A stretch of DNA of 64,000 nucleotides, taken from assembly GCF_003096095.1 (NCBI RefSeq), contig NZ_CP015453.1:2976001-3040000 (forward strand), given 5' to 3'. This DNA comes from Dietzia psychralcaliphila (GTDB taxonomy: Bacteria > Actinomycetota > Actinomycetes > Mycobacteriales > Mycobacteriaceae). Made by a program: the position numbers and the translations under genes. Under the pieces are notes generated by a model. It saw only the letters and a list, made by a program, of their open reading frames with translations. It had not been told where the DNA came from and searched no databases. Below, piece after piece: positions 25,266 to 32,992 of this stretch; position 1 is the first letter of the stretch, and each line of letters starts with the position of its first letter.

Positions 25266-25853
25266 ATGAACGAGCAGTTCCCCTACCGGCCCGACGAGTC
25301 CTCGGACGCCGGTCGGGACCGCCTTCCGGCGCCCACGGACCAGTTCGCCCCCATCCAGAGGTTCCCCCCTGAGCAGTTCCCGACGGAACGGTTCCCGACG
25401 GAACGGTTCCCGACGGAGCAGTTCCCGACCCGCCCGGCCGCCGGGCCCGCCGAACCCCTGGCGCACGAGGGCGGTCTGCCCTACGGCAACTCACCCGCCG
25501 CGCCGTACCGCCCTGACCAGGACTTCGCCCCCCGGCATCTGGGAGCGCCACCCGCGTTCGACAACGACCCCTTCGTTCCCGGCCCGTACCGGCCGTACCT
25601 GCCGCAGCACCTCATGCCGCAGCACGTCATGCCCCAGCAGTACCCGCCCCAGCCCTTCATGCCGCAGCCCTTCATGCCGCAGCCCTTCATGCCGCAGCCC
25701 TTCATGCCGCAGCCGTACCCGATGCAGCAGACCGTGTTCGTCGCCAACGGCGGCGGCAGGCGCGTCAACCACGTGCTGCACCTGATCCTGACCATCCTCA
25801 CCTTCGGCCTGTGGCTCCCGGTGTGGGCGGTGCTCGCGATCGCCAATTCCTAG
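25266..25853 (+). CDS. Pro/Gln-rich repeat protein with C-terminal membrane hairpin
   Basis: The 195-residue protein is low-complexity for its first 155 residues, with two in-frame 15-bp tandem arrays: FPTER/EQ (about residues 35-57, four units) and QPFMP (about residues 130-150, four units). The final 35 residues (RVNHVLHLILTILTFGLWLPVWAVLAIANS) are a short hydrophobic hairpin of a kind common at the ends of actinobacterial Pro-rich membrane proteins. Function is unknown. Repeat number is probably variable between strains. A 233-bp gap with nothing recognised precedes it. Confidence 0.7.
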   Translation: MNEQFPYRPDESSDAGRDRLPAPTDQFAPIQRFPPEQFPTERFPTERFPTEQFPTRPAAGPAEPLAHEGGLPYGNSPAAPYRPDQDFAPRHLGAPPAFDNDPFVPGPYRPYLPQHLMPQHVMPQQYPPQPFMPQPFMPQPFMPQPFMPQPYPMQQTVFVANGGGRRVNHVLHLILTILTFGLWLPVWAVLAIANS

Positions 25854-25880
25854 CGGCCGGGTCGACGCCGGCGTCGACCC

Positions 25881-25909
25881 TGGAACACATCGCTCAACAC
25901 AGTTATCAT
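25881..25909 (+). promoter_or_regulatory. Candidate promoter of the CmtR-like gene
   Basis: TGGAAC (25881-25886), a 17-bp spacer, and TATCAT (25904-25909) fit a vegetative promoter. The ATG is only 6 nt further on, so transcription would start at or near the start codon, giving a leaderless message. The stretch is AT-rich compared with its surroundings, as expected for an ArsR/CmtR operator. Confidence 0.45.
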
Positions 25910-25915
25910 CGTCGA

Positions 25916-26311
25916 ATGACGATCAATGACGGGGTTGCGTGCGCGGACACCACCGGGTGCCGGTCACGGACGGAGCCGGGAGCGGCCCCCGAGTCAGGGC
26001 CCGGACTCGATGCCGCTGCCGCGCTGTTCCGCAGCCTGTCCGACGGGACCCGGCTGGCGATCATCCGCCGGCTCGCCCGCGGTGAGACCCGGGTCGCCGA
26101 CCTGGTGGCCGAGCTCGGGCTGGCGCAGTCCACGGTGTCCGCCCACGTCGCGTGCCTGCGGGACTGCGGGCTCGTGGAGGGGCGGCCGCAGGGCCGGCAG
26201 GTGTTCTATTCGCTCGCCCGTCCCGAGCTGATGGACCTGCTGGCCTCCGCCGAGACGCTCCTCTCCGCGACCGGGTCGGCGGTCGCGCTGTGCCCCGACC
26301 ACGTCTCGTGA
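25916..26311 (+). CDS. CmtR/CadC-like ArsR-family metal sensor
   Basis: The 131-residue winged-helix protein has LFRSLSDGTRLAIIRRLARGETRVADLVAELGL, then QSTVSAHVACLRDCGLVEGRPQGRQVFYSL. The two cysteines in ACLRDCG sit where M. tuberculosis CmtR has Cys57 and Cys61, and a C-terminal Cys (VALCPDHVS) may act as the third ligand. This predicts sensing of Cd, Pb or a similar soft ion. The N-terminal 30 residues add further Cys (GVACADTTGC). It is coupled by GTGA to the P-type ATPase that follows, the standard sensor-pump operon. Confidence 0.86.
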   Translation: MTINDGVACADTTGCRSRTEPGAAPESGPGLDAAAALFRSLSDGTRLAIIRRLARGETRVADLVAELGLAQSTVSAHVACLRDCGLVEGRPQGRQVFYSLARPELMDLLASAETLLSATGSAVALCPDHVS

Positions 26312-28323
26312 GCGACGCGTGCGGGTGCGGCCCCGACGAACCGCTGGCCGGCGAGCACGAGGACCGCGGTCCGGAGAAGCTGTGGCAGGTCACCGAGATC
26401 CGGGCCGCGGCCATCGCCGGGCTCCTGCTGCTCGCGGGACTGATCCTCGGCTGGACGGCCGGCCCCCACGCGGCCGGGTCCGCGCTGTTCGTGCTCGCGC
26501 TGCTGGTGGCCGGTTACACCTTCGTCCCCTCGACCCTGAGGCGGCTCGTGCGCGGCAGGATCGGCGTGGGCACGCTCATGACCATCGCGGCCGCCGGTGC
26601 GGTGATCCTCGGACAGATCGAGGAGGCCGCCATGCTGGCGTTCCTCTTCGCCATCAGCGAGGGGCTCGAGGAGTATTCGGTCGCACGCACCCGCCGCGGC
26701 CTGCGCTCCCTGTTGTCGCTGGTGCCGTCGACCGCCAGCGTCCTCCGCGGCGGGCGTGAGCTGCGGGTGGAGCCCGACGACCTGCGTCTGGGCGAGGTGA
26801 TGATCGTCCGACCGGGCGAGCGGATCGCCACCGACGGCACCATCCGCGCCGGGCGGACCGCCCTGGACAACTCGGCGATCACCGGCGAATCGGTCCCGGT
26901 CGAGGCCGGTCCGGGGGACGAGGTGTACGCGGGGTCGATCAACGGCAGCGGCGCCCTGGAGGTCACGGTCACCGCGGAGGCGCGGGACAACTCGCTGGCG
27001 AGGATCGTCCGGATCGTCGAGGCCGAACAGTCCCGCAAGGGCGAGGCCCAGCGGCTGGCCGACACCGTCGCCAGGCCCCTGGTCCCGGGCATCCTCGTGG
27101 CCGCCGCGCTGATCGCGGTGGTGGGGAGCCTGCTCGGCGACCCGCAGGTGTGGATCGAACGGGCCCTCGTCGTCCTGGTGGCGGCCTCGCCCTGCGCCCT
27201 GGCGATCTCGGTGCCCGTCACCGTGTACGCCGCCGTGGGTGCGGCAAGCCGGTTCGGTGTGCTGGTCAAGGGTGGCGGCGCTCTGGAGGCCCTCGGCCGC
27301 ATCCGCGGAATCGCCCTGGACAAGACCGGCACCCTGACCCGTGGCCGTCCTGCCGTCGTCGAGATCGCGACCGCGGACGGGGTCTCCGGGGCGGAGGTCC
27401 TCGCGGTGGCCGCCGCTCTGGAGGCCCGCAGCGAACACCCGTTGGCGGCGGCGATCCTGGACGCGGCCGGCCACGAGGTCCCCGCGGCCCGGGAGGTCAC
27501 CGCCGTCACCGGCGCCGGCCTGACCGGGCTGCTCGACGGGCGGTCGGTCCGGTTGGGTCGGCCCGGATGGATCCGGCCCGGCCCCCTGGCGTCGGATGTC
27601 GAACGGATGCAGCACCACGGCTCGACGGCCGTGCTGGTCGAGCGGGAGGGCGAGGTGCTGGGGGCCATCGCGGTCCGCGACGAGCCGCGGCCCGAGGCCG
27701 CGGAGGTGGTCGCCGCGTTGCGCCGCGACGGCTACCGGGTGGCGATGCTCACCGGGGACAACGGCCGCACCGCCCGCGCGCTGGCGGCCGAGGTGGGGCT
27801 CGACGACGTCCACGCGGACCTGCGGCCGGAGGACAAGGCCCGCATCGTCACCCGGCTCCGCGCGGAGAGGGCGACGGCGATGGTCGGCGACGGCGTCAAC
27901 GACGCCCCCGCCCTGGCGACCGCGGACCTGGGGATCGCGATGGGGGCGATGGGCAACGACGTCGCGATCGAGACGGCCGACGTGGCCCTCCTCGGCGAGG
28001 ACCTGCGGCACCTGCCCCGGGCGCTGCAGCACGCCCGCCGCTCCCGCCGGATCATGCTGCAGAACATCGGGCTCTCGCTGGCGATCATCATCGGGCTGGT
28101 GCCGTTGGCGCTGGCCGGCGTCCTGGGGCTGGCCGCGGTCGTGCTGGTGCACGAGCTCGCGGAGATCCTGGTGATCGCCAACGGTGTGCGCGCCGGACGC
28201 ACGCGCCGCGGGCTCAGCCCCGGTGGAGTGACTGCACCCGCACCTCGAGCTCGGTACCGACCGGCACCGAGGCGCCCAGGGCGTCCCGCAGGACCGACTG
28301 GATCTCCCGCACGCTCTGCCTGA
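26308..28323 (+). CDS. Heavy-metal P1B ATPase with SPC motif (Cd/Zn/Co class)
   Basis: The GTG at 26308 overlaps the sensor stop and gives 671 residues. The N-terminus has only a short Cys cluster (CGCGPDE), with no HMA domain. Key motifs are TGES (about 192-195), membrane SPC at 294-296, Asp338 in DKTGTLTRG and GDGVNDAPALATADLG. In TM8 the family His-Glu is present as HELAEILVIANG. SPC is typical of P1B-4 (CoaT/CtpD) pumps, although the CmtR-like partner suggests cadmium or lead. The last 37 residues are Pro/Arg-rich, lie over the convergent gene at 28214, and are unlikely to be functional. Confidence 0.87.
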   Translation: MSDACGCGPDEPLAGEHEDRGPEKLWQVTEIRAAAIAGLLLLAGLILGWTAGPHAAGSALFVLALLVAGYTFVPSTLRRLVRGRIGVGTLMTIAAAGAVILGQIEEAAMLAFLFAISEGLEEYSVARTRRGLRSLLSLVPSTASVLRGGRELRVEPDDLRLGEVMIVRPGERIATDGTIRAGRTALDNSAITGESVPVEAGPGDEVYAGSINGSGALEVTVTAEARDNSLARIVRIVEAEQSRKGEAQRLADTVARPLVPGILVAAALIAVVGSLLGDPQVWIERALVVLVAASPCALAISVPVTVYAAVGAASRFGVLVKGGGALEALGRIRGIALDKTGTLTRGRPAVVEIATADGVSGAEVLAVAAALEARSEHPLAAAILDAAGHEVPAAREVTAVTGAGLTGLLDGRSVRLGRPGWIRPGPLASDVERMQHHGSTAVLVEREGEVLGAIAVRDEPRPEAAEVVAALRRDGYRVAMLTGDNGRTARALAAEVGLDDVHADLRPEDKARIVTRLRAERATAMVGDGVNDAPALATADLGIAMGAMGNDVAIETADVALLGEDLRHLPRALQHARRSRRIMLQNIGLSLAIIIGLVPLALAGVLGLAAVVLVHELAEILVIANGVRAGRTRRGLSPGGVTAPAPRARYRPAPRRPGRPAGPTGSPARSA

Positions 28324-28534
28324 CCGGTCGGGAGGGGTCCAGGCTCACCTCGACGGTGACCCTGTTGCCGTCGCGGTCGACGTGGAGACCGAAGTGACTC
28401 AGGACGGGGCCGGCCCGCCGTATGCGGGCATCGAGCGCCCGCAGTGAGGTGCCGATGCCGGGTTCTATCCCGTTGACCCCGGGGACGGCGACCACCAGGT
28501 CGATCAACTCCGCTGCCGTCGGCTCAGTTCTCAT
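28214..28534 (-). CDS. Small Asp23-like protein, last gene of envelope-stress operon
   Basis: The 106-residue product from ATG 28534 has a small alpha/beta fold reminiscent of Asp23 proteins: LIDLVVAVPGVNGIEPGIG, then RNRVTVEVSL in similar register and IQSVLRDALG with a last strand ELEVRVQSL. It starts 11 bp inside the preceding gene. Its 3' end lies over the 3' end of the convergent ATPase gene for 110 bp. It is weakly typed; the call rests on operon position and the V..VPGV.. pattern. The longer frame to 28600 begins inside the upstream gene. Confidence 0.65.
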   Translation of the reverse strand: MRTEPTAAELIDLVVAVPGVNGIEPGIGTSLRALDARIRRAGPVLSHFGLHVDRDGNRVTVEVSLDPSRPVRQSVREIQSVLRDALGASVPVGTELEVRVQSLHRG

Positions 28535-29042
28535 GAAGATCCTCGATGTGGACGTCGACCACCAGGTCGACGAGGTCGAATTCGCGGGCGCACGCACCAC
28601 GCACCGCCTGTCGGACCGCGTCCGCCAGGGCGGGCAGATCCGGGGTCGACGCCGCGAACGAGACGCGGCACGCGATGCGGCGGGGCAGACCGCGGGTACC
28701 CCAGCCCTCGACCGGATCGTGGTCGACGGTGGTCCGCAGACTCAGCACCCCCGGGACGCCGTCGACGGTGTCGCGGATCAGTGTCCGCAGGGCGAGTTCG
28801 GTCAGCGAGTAGGGGCCGATGTCGGTGGGAGGCATCTGCACCCGCGCGCCGTGTCGGGCATCCGCGCGGACGGCCTCCGCCAGTGCCGACCTCGCCCGAC
28901 CGGACAGCTGCACGGAGTCGTCGCCCCGGCTCTCGAGCTCGTCCCAGTCGCGGTGCAGGGCACTGATCTGATCGAGATAGTGCCGGGTGGCCTCGGCGTC
29001 GTCGGGTCCACCGGGTCCGGAGGATCCGTCCATGGTGTTCAC
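28524..29042 (-). CDS. Asp23/Gls24-like protein downstream of ECF sigma factor
   Basis: The GTG at 29042 overlaps the sigma-factor stop and gives 172 residues. After an acidic start, residues about 68-165 read like an Asp23 domain: IGPYSLTELALRTLIRDTVDGVPGVLSLRTTVDHD, then RIACRVSFAASTPDLPALADAVRQAVRGACAREFDLVDLVVDVHIEDL. Asp23 proteins form membrane-associated stress layers with AmaP. Its place directly after the sigma factor could instead mean a regulatory (anti-sigma-like) role. No zinc-binding or membrane motif supports an anti-sigma factor. Confidence 0.7.
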   Translation of the reverse strand: MNTMDGSSGPGGPDDAEATRHYLDQISALHRDWDELESRGDDSVQLSGRARSALAEAVRADARHGARVQMPPTDIGPYSLTELALRTLIRDTVDGVPGVLSLRTTVDHDPVEGWGTRGLPRRIACRVSFAASTPDLPALADAVRQAVRGACAREFDLVDLVVDVHIEDLHEN

Positions 29043-29617
29043 CGCCATTCCTTCATATATTCGATCACGTGCGTGCGGGCACGCGCGAGGCGGCCCCGCG
29101 CGGTGGACTCGGTGATGTCGAGCGCGGACGCGACCTCCCGATAGGACATGCCGTCGATCTCGCGCAGTGTCCAGCAGGACCGCAGATCCGGGTCCATCGT
29201 CCCGAGCACCCGGGCCAGGGCCTGCATCTGCGCGTTGACCACGGTGGTCTGCGCGGGGTCGGACCGGGGGCCCTCGTCGCGGTGGACGTTCAGGAGCTCG
29301 GGCGGCTGGGCGTCGGTGGAGCGGCGGGCCCGGCGGCGGGCGATGTCGGTCGCCCGACGCGAGCAGATCTGGGACAGCCAGCTCCGCACCGCATCCGGGT
29401 CGTCCAGGAGATGCAGCCGCTTCCACGCGGTGAGCAGCGACTCCTGGACCACGTCCTCGCTGTCCTGCCGGTCCCCCAACACCAGGTAGGCGATGCGGAA
29501 CAGGCGACCCTGGTGGCGGTCGATCAACACGTCAAAGGCGTCGGGGTCACCGTCCTGTGCGCGCAGCACCAGGGTGCGGTCGGGGTACTCCCCCGGCGGG
29601 GAGGGCGCGGGGGTCAT
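29039..29617 (-). CDS. ECF RNA polymerase sigma factor within the Asp23 operon
   Basis: This is a 192-residue sigma-70 family protein starting at ATG 29617. Region 2 reads DAFDVLIDRHQGRLFRIAYLVLGDRQDSEDVVQESLLTAWKRL, with WLSQICSRRATD at the end of region 2. Region 4 reads LGTMDPDLRSCWTLREIDGMSYREVASALDITESTARGRLARART. It overlaps the genes on both sides by 4 bp (ATGA upstream, GTGA downstream), so it is made together with the Asp23/AmaP proteins and could regulate that operon. No anti-sigma factor of the ZAS type is adjacent. Confidence 0.87.
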   Translation of the reverse strand: MTPAPSPPGEYPDRTLVLRAQDGDPDAFDVLIDRHQGRLFRIAYLVLGDRQDSEDVVQESLLTAWKRLHLLDDPDAVRSWLSQICSRRATDIARRRARRSTDAQPPELLNVHRDEGPRSDPAQTTVVNAQMQALARVLGTMDPDLRSCWTLREIDGMSYREVASALDITESTARGRLARARTHVIEYMKEWR

Positions 29618-30258
29618 GCCGCCTCGGAGACCAGTTCCCCGCCCGCACCGTGATGGCGCACGGCCACGCGGTCGGATCGGGAGGTCCGCGGGGTGTGCAC
29701 GCGGACCAGCAGGTCGACCGACCGAGGGCTGGTGCCGAGGGCGGTCTCCGGATCCGCGGCAAGCACCCGGCGGGCCTCCTCGACAGCCCATTCCACCTGC
29801 GCCTCCTCGGCGATCGTCACCTCGGCCAGGATCCGCAGGGAGGTCGTGGAGCCGGAGACCCGCACGGACGCCTCCTCGACGCCGGGGACGCCCTCCACCC
29901 GCTCGGCGAGCGCACGTTCCAGCACCTGGGGTTCCAGGGTGGCCAGGACGGTGCCGTCGTCGTCGTGCAGACGCAGAGAGGTGTGCGCCGGTGCGGTGGG
30001 GATCTGCGCGAGCAGCAGACCCAGCCCGGCGAGCACGGCGAGGACGGAGGCGGCGGTGGCGGCCGGCAGTGCCCACCCACGGTGCTCCTGCACCAGCGTC
30101 GACACCGTCGAGTCGGCCGGCACCGTCAGGCCGGCGAGCGGCGAGCCCGCGGGGATGAGGGCGAAGGACACCGCGACCAGCCACGCCGCGACGGCCAGGG
30201 TCAGCAGACCCGCCACCGTCAACGCGATGCGGTTTCGGGTTCCGGAAAGGCTACGCAT
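29614..30258 (-). CDS. amaP: AmaP-like alkaline-shock membrane anchor protein
   Basis: The 214-residue protein has two membrane segments (about 11-33 and 63-85) separated by an external loop, then a cytoplasmic domain (about 92-190) with LEPQVLERALAERVEGVPGVEEASVRVSGS and LRILAEVTIAEEA. This layout matches AmaP, which anchors Asp23 to the membrane in Gram-positive bacteria. It stands 14 bp after the DUF6286 gene and overlaps the sigma-factor gene by ATGA. Confidence 0.75.
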   Translation of the reverse strand: MRSLSGTRNRIALTVAGLLTLAVAAWLVAVSFALIPAGSPLAGLTVPADSTVSTLVQEHRGWALPAATAASVLAVLAGLGLLLAQIPTAPAHTSLRLHDDDGTVLATLEPQVLERALAERVEGVPGVEEASVRVSGSTTSLRILAEVTIAEEAQVEWAVEEARRVLAADPETALGTSPRSVDLLVRVHTPRTSRSDRVAVRHHGAGGELVSEAA

Positions 30259-30272
30259 GATGTGTCGTCCTC

Positions 30273-30827
30273 TCAGCTTCTGCGGTGGGTGCGCACGCGG
30301 GGGCGTGACGGGCCGGCCGGACGCAGTTCGGCCAGCGCCCGGTCCACGGCGTCCTTCGCACCCCGGGTCACCGGGGCGGCATCGTCGACCACGGTCTCCA
30401 CGGCCACATCGATCCGGCGACGACGCACGGCCACGCTCGCACTGTGCACGCCGTCGACGTTCTCGGTGCGCCGTTGGATGCGGCGCGCCAGGTCCCGGCG
30501 GGAGATGGCGGTTTCGCCCGGGACGGCATCCTCGAGGACCAGGACGCGCGACGGGCGGCCCGGCATGAGGGCGGCCAGCAACAGGGCGAGCCCCACCACG
30601 GCCAGGACGACGGCGGCGATGCGCATCTCCGTCGATCCGATGCCCGTCCCCGAGATCGCCTCCACCGTCGCGGACGCCGCCGAGGGCCAGGTGCCGTCGA
30701 CCAGGTAGGTCCCCAGCAGCCAGCTCCCCAGGCCGCCTGCGACCAGGAGCGCCGCGGCGAGCAGTCCCACCGGGATGGCGCGCGGTGGCCGTCTGATCAG
30801 TCCGCTTCCGCGGGTCCGTGCACTCAT
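30273..30827 (-). CDS. DUF6286-type membrane protein of Asp23 operon
   Basis: From ATG 30827 the 184-residue product has a basic start, two membrane segments (about 20-42 and 70-92), then a C-terminal domain ISRRDLARRIQRRTENVDGVHSASVAVRRRRIDVAVETV. That layout is shared with AmaP, and such proteins are annotated DUF6286 in actinomycete Asp23 clusters. The start overlaps the stop of the Asp23 gene at 30824 (ATGA). It is probably a second membrane anchor of the stress layer. Confidence 0.72.
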   Translation of the reverse strand: MSARTRGSGLIRRPPRAIPVGLLAAALLVAGGLGSWLLGTYLVDGTWPSAASATVEAISGTGIGSTEMRIAAVVLAVVGLALLLAALMPGRPSRVLVLEDAVPGETAISRRDLARRIQRRTENVDGVHSASVAVRRRRIDVAVETVVDDAAPVTRGAKDAVDRALAELRPAGPSRPRVRTHRRS

Positions 30828-31273
30828 CTCAGTGCTCCTCTCGTCGCGGTCCCGGGGTTGAGCCACGAGATCTCGATGTCCAACCGGCCCACCTGGAGGC
30901 CGGTCAACTCGCCGACCCTCTCGCGCACGTACCGGCGCAGGCCTCGGCAGGTGTCGGACAGGTTCACGGGGAACGCGACGCCCACGTCCAGCGTGAGCAC
31001 GGCGACGGTCCCGTAGAGGTCGCAGGTGGCCGACGGGCGCGAGTCGAAGTCCCGGCGGGCGCCCACCCCCAGCAGACCTCCGGCGGCGCCGCCCACGTGG
31101 GTGTACTCGGAGGCGACCTGCTCGGCGATGCGGCCGACGACGGACGCGGGGATGGTGGTGAGTCCGCGCTCGGCGGCCGGCCGGAGCGCCTGGTCCTGCG
31201 GTGCGGACTCCTCGACCGCGGCCGGATCCGTGGCGGGCCGGCGACCGGTCTGGTCAGTCTGCGCGGCGGTCAC
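30824..31273 (-). CDS. Asp23/Gls24 family envelope stress protein
   Basis: The 149-residue protein has an N-terminal disordered part, then an Asp23 domain from about residue 38: TTIPASVVGRIAEQVASEYTHV, GVGARRDF, GTVAVLTLDVGVAFPVNLSDTCRGLRRYVRERVGELTGLQVGRLDIEI. The start is GTG 31273. It sits 3 bp after a small DUF2273-like gene and overlaps the DUF6286 gene by ATGA. It should bind the membrane anchors encoded beside it. Confidence 0.83.
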   Translation of the reverse strand: MTAAQTDQTGRRPATDPAAVEESAPQDQALRPAAERGLTTIPASVVGRIAEQVASEYTHVGGAAGGLLGVGARRDFDSRPSATCDLYGTVAVLTLDVGVAFPVNLSDTCRGLRRYVRERVGELTGLQVGRLDIEISWLNPGTATRGALR

Positions 31274-31276
31274 GGG

Positions 31277-31453
31277 TCACCGCCTCCGGCGATCGGTGAG
31301 GCCCTTGATCTCTACGCGCCCCTCCATGGCCAGGCCCACGGCCACACCGATCACGCCGAAGATCAGCACGATGAGGAACTGGCCGATGGAGCCGAACGCG
31401 GCGACGGCGCCGAGGAACAACCCCACCAGAAGTGTGAGATGGGTGGTCTTCAT
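31277..31453 (-). CDS. DUF2273-like small integral membrane protein
   Basis: This short gene is read from ATG 31453, preceded by AGGAG, to TGA at 31277-31279, giving 58 residues. The product is mainly two hydrophobic helices (THLTLLVGLFLGAVAAFG and FLIVLIFGVIGVAVGLAMEG) followed by a basic tail VEIKGLTDRRRR. DUF2273 proteins of this size are regular members of Asp23/AmaP clusters, so the position supports the call. A GC-rich stem-loop lies between it and the upstream Asp23 gene. Confidence 0.75.
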   Translation of the reverse strand: MKTTHLTLLVGLFLGAVAAFGSIGQFLIVLIFGVIGVAVGLAMEGRVEIKGLTDRRRR

Positions 31454-31476
31454 GAGAACTCCTCGCTCAAGGGGGT

Positions 31477-31506
31477 GCGGGGGCGGGCCGGGTGACCCGC
31501 CCCCGC
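31477..31506. terminator. Strong stem-loop inside the Asp23 operon
   Basis: Perfect 11-bp arms GCGGGGGCGGG (31477-31487) and CCCGCCCCCGC (31496-31506) with an 8-nt loop lie between the first Asp23 gene (stop 31538) and the DUF2273 gene (start 31453). No U-tract follows on the minus strand. It may be an attenuator or RNA-processing site that keeps the first gene's transcript more abundant. Confidence 0.5.
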
Positions 31507-31537
31507 GGTGCAGCAGTGGTCGGTGGGTGGGCGCGGA

Positions 31538-32068
31538 TCAGCGCAGCTCGCCGCGCCCGCTCTCGGAGCTGGTGCGGACGTCGTCGCCGTCGTCGTCCTG
31601 GGGCAGGCGGACGTCGGCCACGTTGACGTTGACCTCGACGACCTCGAGTCCGGTGGTGCCCTCGACCTGGTCGATGATGTTGCGTCGGATGGCGTTGCCC
31701 ACGTCGACGATCGAGGCGCCGTACTCCACGACCACCGTCACGTCGATCGCCGTCTGGGTCTCGCCCTTCTCGACGCTGATGCCGCCCGTGACGTTGGTCT
31801 GGGCGTTGGGGATGCGATCGGTCACGACCGAGAAGGCGCGTCGCGCGGCGTTGCCCATGTCATAGACACCGGGGACCTCGCGCGCGGCCATCCCGGCGAT
31901 CTTGGCCACCACGGCGTCGTCCAGGGTGGTCACGCCGCGGGACGTCTGGAGCGGCCCGCGCGCGGGCTGCTTCTCGACGGACTTCTCCTGCGCCTCGGCC
32001 TGCGCGGCCTCGGCGGCCTGCTGCTCGCGCGACTGCTCACGGCCGGTCTTCGGAATTGCGTTCGACAT
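31538..32068 (-). CDS. Asp23/Gls24 family envelope stress protein, lead gene
   Basis: ATG 32068 with AGGAGG a few nt upstream gives 176 residues. A Gln/Glu/Ala-rich N-terminus (about 1-45) is followed by a well-conserved Asp23 domain: GVTTLDDAVVAKIAGMAAREVPGVYDMG, then GETQTAIDVTVVVEYGASIVDVGNAIRRNIIDQVEGTTGLEVVEVNVNVADV. The tail is acidic. It has the best match to the family in this operon and is probably the most abundant product, given its ribosome site and the stem-loop after it. Confidence 0.88.
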   Translation of the reverse strand: MSNAIPKTGREQSREQQAAEAAQAEAQEKSVEKQPARGPLQTSRGVTTLDDAVVAKIAGMAAREVPGVYDMGNAARRAFSVVTDRIPNAQTNVTGGISVEKGETQTAIDVTVVVEYGASIVDVGNAIRRNIIDQVEGTTGLEVVEVNVNVADVRLPQDDDGDDVRTSSESGRGELR

Positions 32069-32178
32069 GATTCCTCCTCGCGGGAAGGTCCGGCACCGGG
32101 CCGGGCCTTCGATGAACAACTACACAACTAAGACGTCACGAGTCGCCGGATCGTCACGAGAGATCTCGACCTTTTTCT

Positions 32179-32216
32179 CCGGGGCCTCGATCAGGTTTTC
32201 CGGGGCCTCGATCAGG
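32179..32216. repeat. Two-copy 17-bp direct repeat
   Basis: CCGGGGCCTCGATCAGG occurs at 32179-32195 and again at 32200-32216, a 21-bp period, in the non-coding gap upstream of the lead Asp23 gene. It could be a tandem operator for the operon or a simple duplication. Confidence 0.5.
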
Positions 32217-32271
32217 CCGTGAACCTGTTGGTCACAGCGGCCTGGTGCCGGGTGGACGAGCCGTCGCGGCT

Positions 32272-32721
32272 CTAGTCCGTGATCCCCGGCAGACGATCGA
32301 TCCGCACGCGCAGGGCACGCTCGGGCTGTCGCAGTCCGAACTCCGCGCGGCCCCGTCGACCGATTCGGGCGCCGCGGCGGGGCCGGGCACGGTGTCCGGG
32401 CCGGGCACTGTGTGCAGTCCGGGCACCGCGGCCATCGGACAGTGACACCGGGGCCCACAGGAGCACCGTGGTCACGACCACGACGAGGGCGAACACCGTC
32501 ACGGTGAACACCGCGGGCGCCATCCAGCCGCTGCGGGCGTGGAGCACCGCGCCGGCCGCCATCTCCGCTGACGACACGACACCGCCCATGGACGCCCCGA
32601 GCGAGACCATGCCGGGTATCAGGGCGACGGCGACCGCGCCGGTGGCGAGTACCGCGAAGCCCGCGAGCCTGAGCCTTCGGCCGGGGCCGGGGCGGGTGCG
32701 CGGTCCGGGGAGAGAACTCAT
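32272..32721 (-). CDS. Hypothetical two-span membrane protein
   Basis: The 149-residue product starts at ATG 32721 with AAAGGAG upstream. It has a basic N-terminus, membrane segments at about 18-42 and 66-92 (AVFTVTVFALVVVVTTVLLW), and a very basic C-terminal tail of Arg/Pro/His. The layout recalls AmaP/DUF6286 proteins without the cytoplasmic domain. It sits just upstream of the Asp23 operon on the same strand and may belong to it, although a 203-bp gap separates it from the first Asp23 gene. Confidence 0.6.
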   Translation of the reverse strand: MSSLPGPRTRPGPGRRLRLAGFAVLATGAVAVALIPGMVSLGASMGGVVSSAEMAAGAVLHARSGWMAPAVFTVTVFALVVVVTTVLLWAPVSLSDGRGARTAHSARPGHRARPRRGARIGRRGRAEFGLRQPERALRVRIDRLPGITD

Positions 32722-32992
32722 GTGCGTTCTCCTTTCAGCGTCTGCCCCTGATTCGGAGACCTACACCACACGGATGGGGGCGCCGGACCCCCACCGCGGG
32801 CGCCGCCGCGACCTCCCGACGAGCGAGCCGCGACCTCCCGACGAGCGAACAGGTGGCCCCCCTACCCCGGAGGGCGTTGGGGGACTATGGTCATCCGCGT
32901 CCACCGTCGATCCGCGTCCTCCGTGGATCCGCGGTCGAGCAACGTGGATATCGAGCAACGCGGATACGCAGTCGAGCCGGAAGAGGAGTTCC

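Noticed and set aside
25606-25720. Tandem repeats resembling a small CRISPR array
   Set aside because: Units are 15 bp without spacers and encode the in-frame pentapeptide QPFMP in a protein gene, so this is a coding minisatellite.
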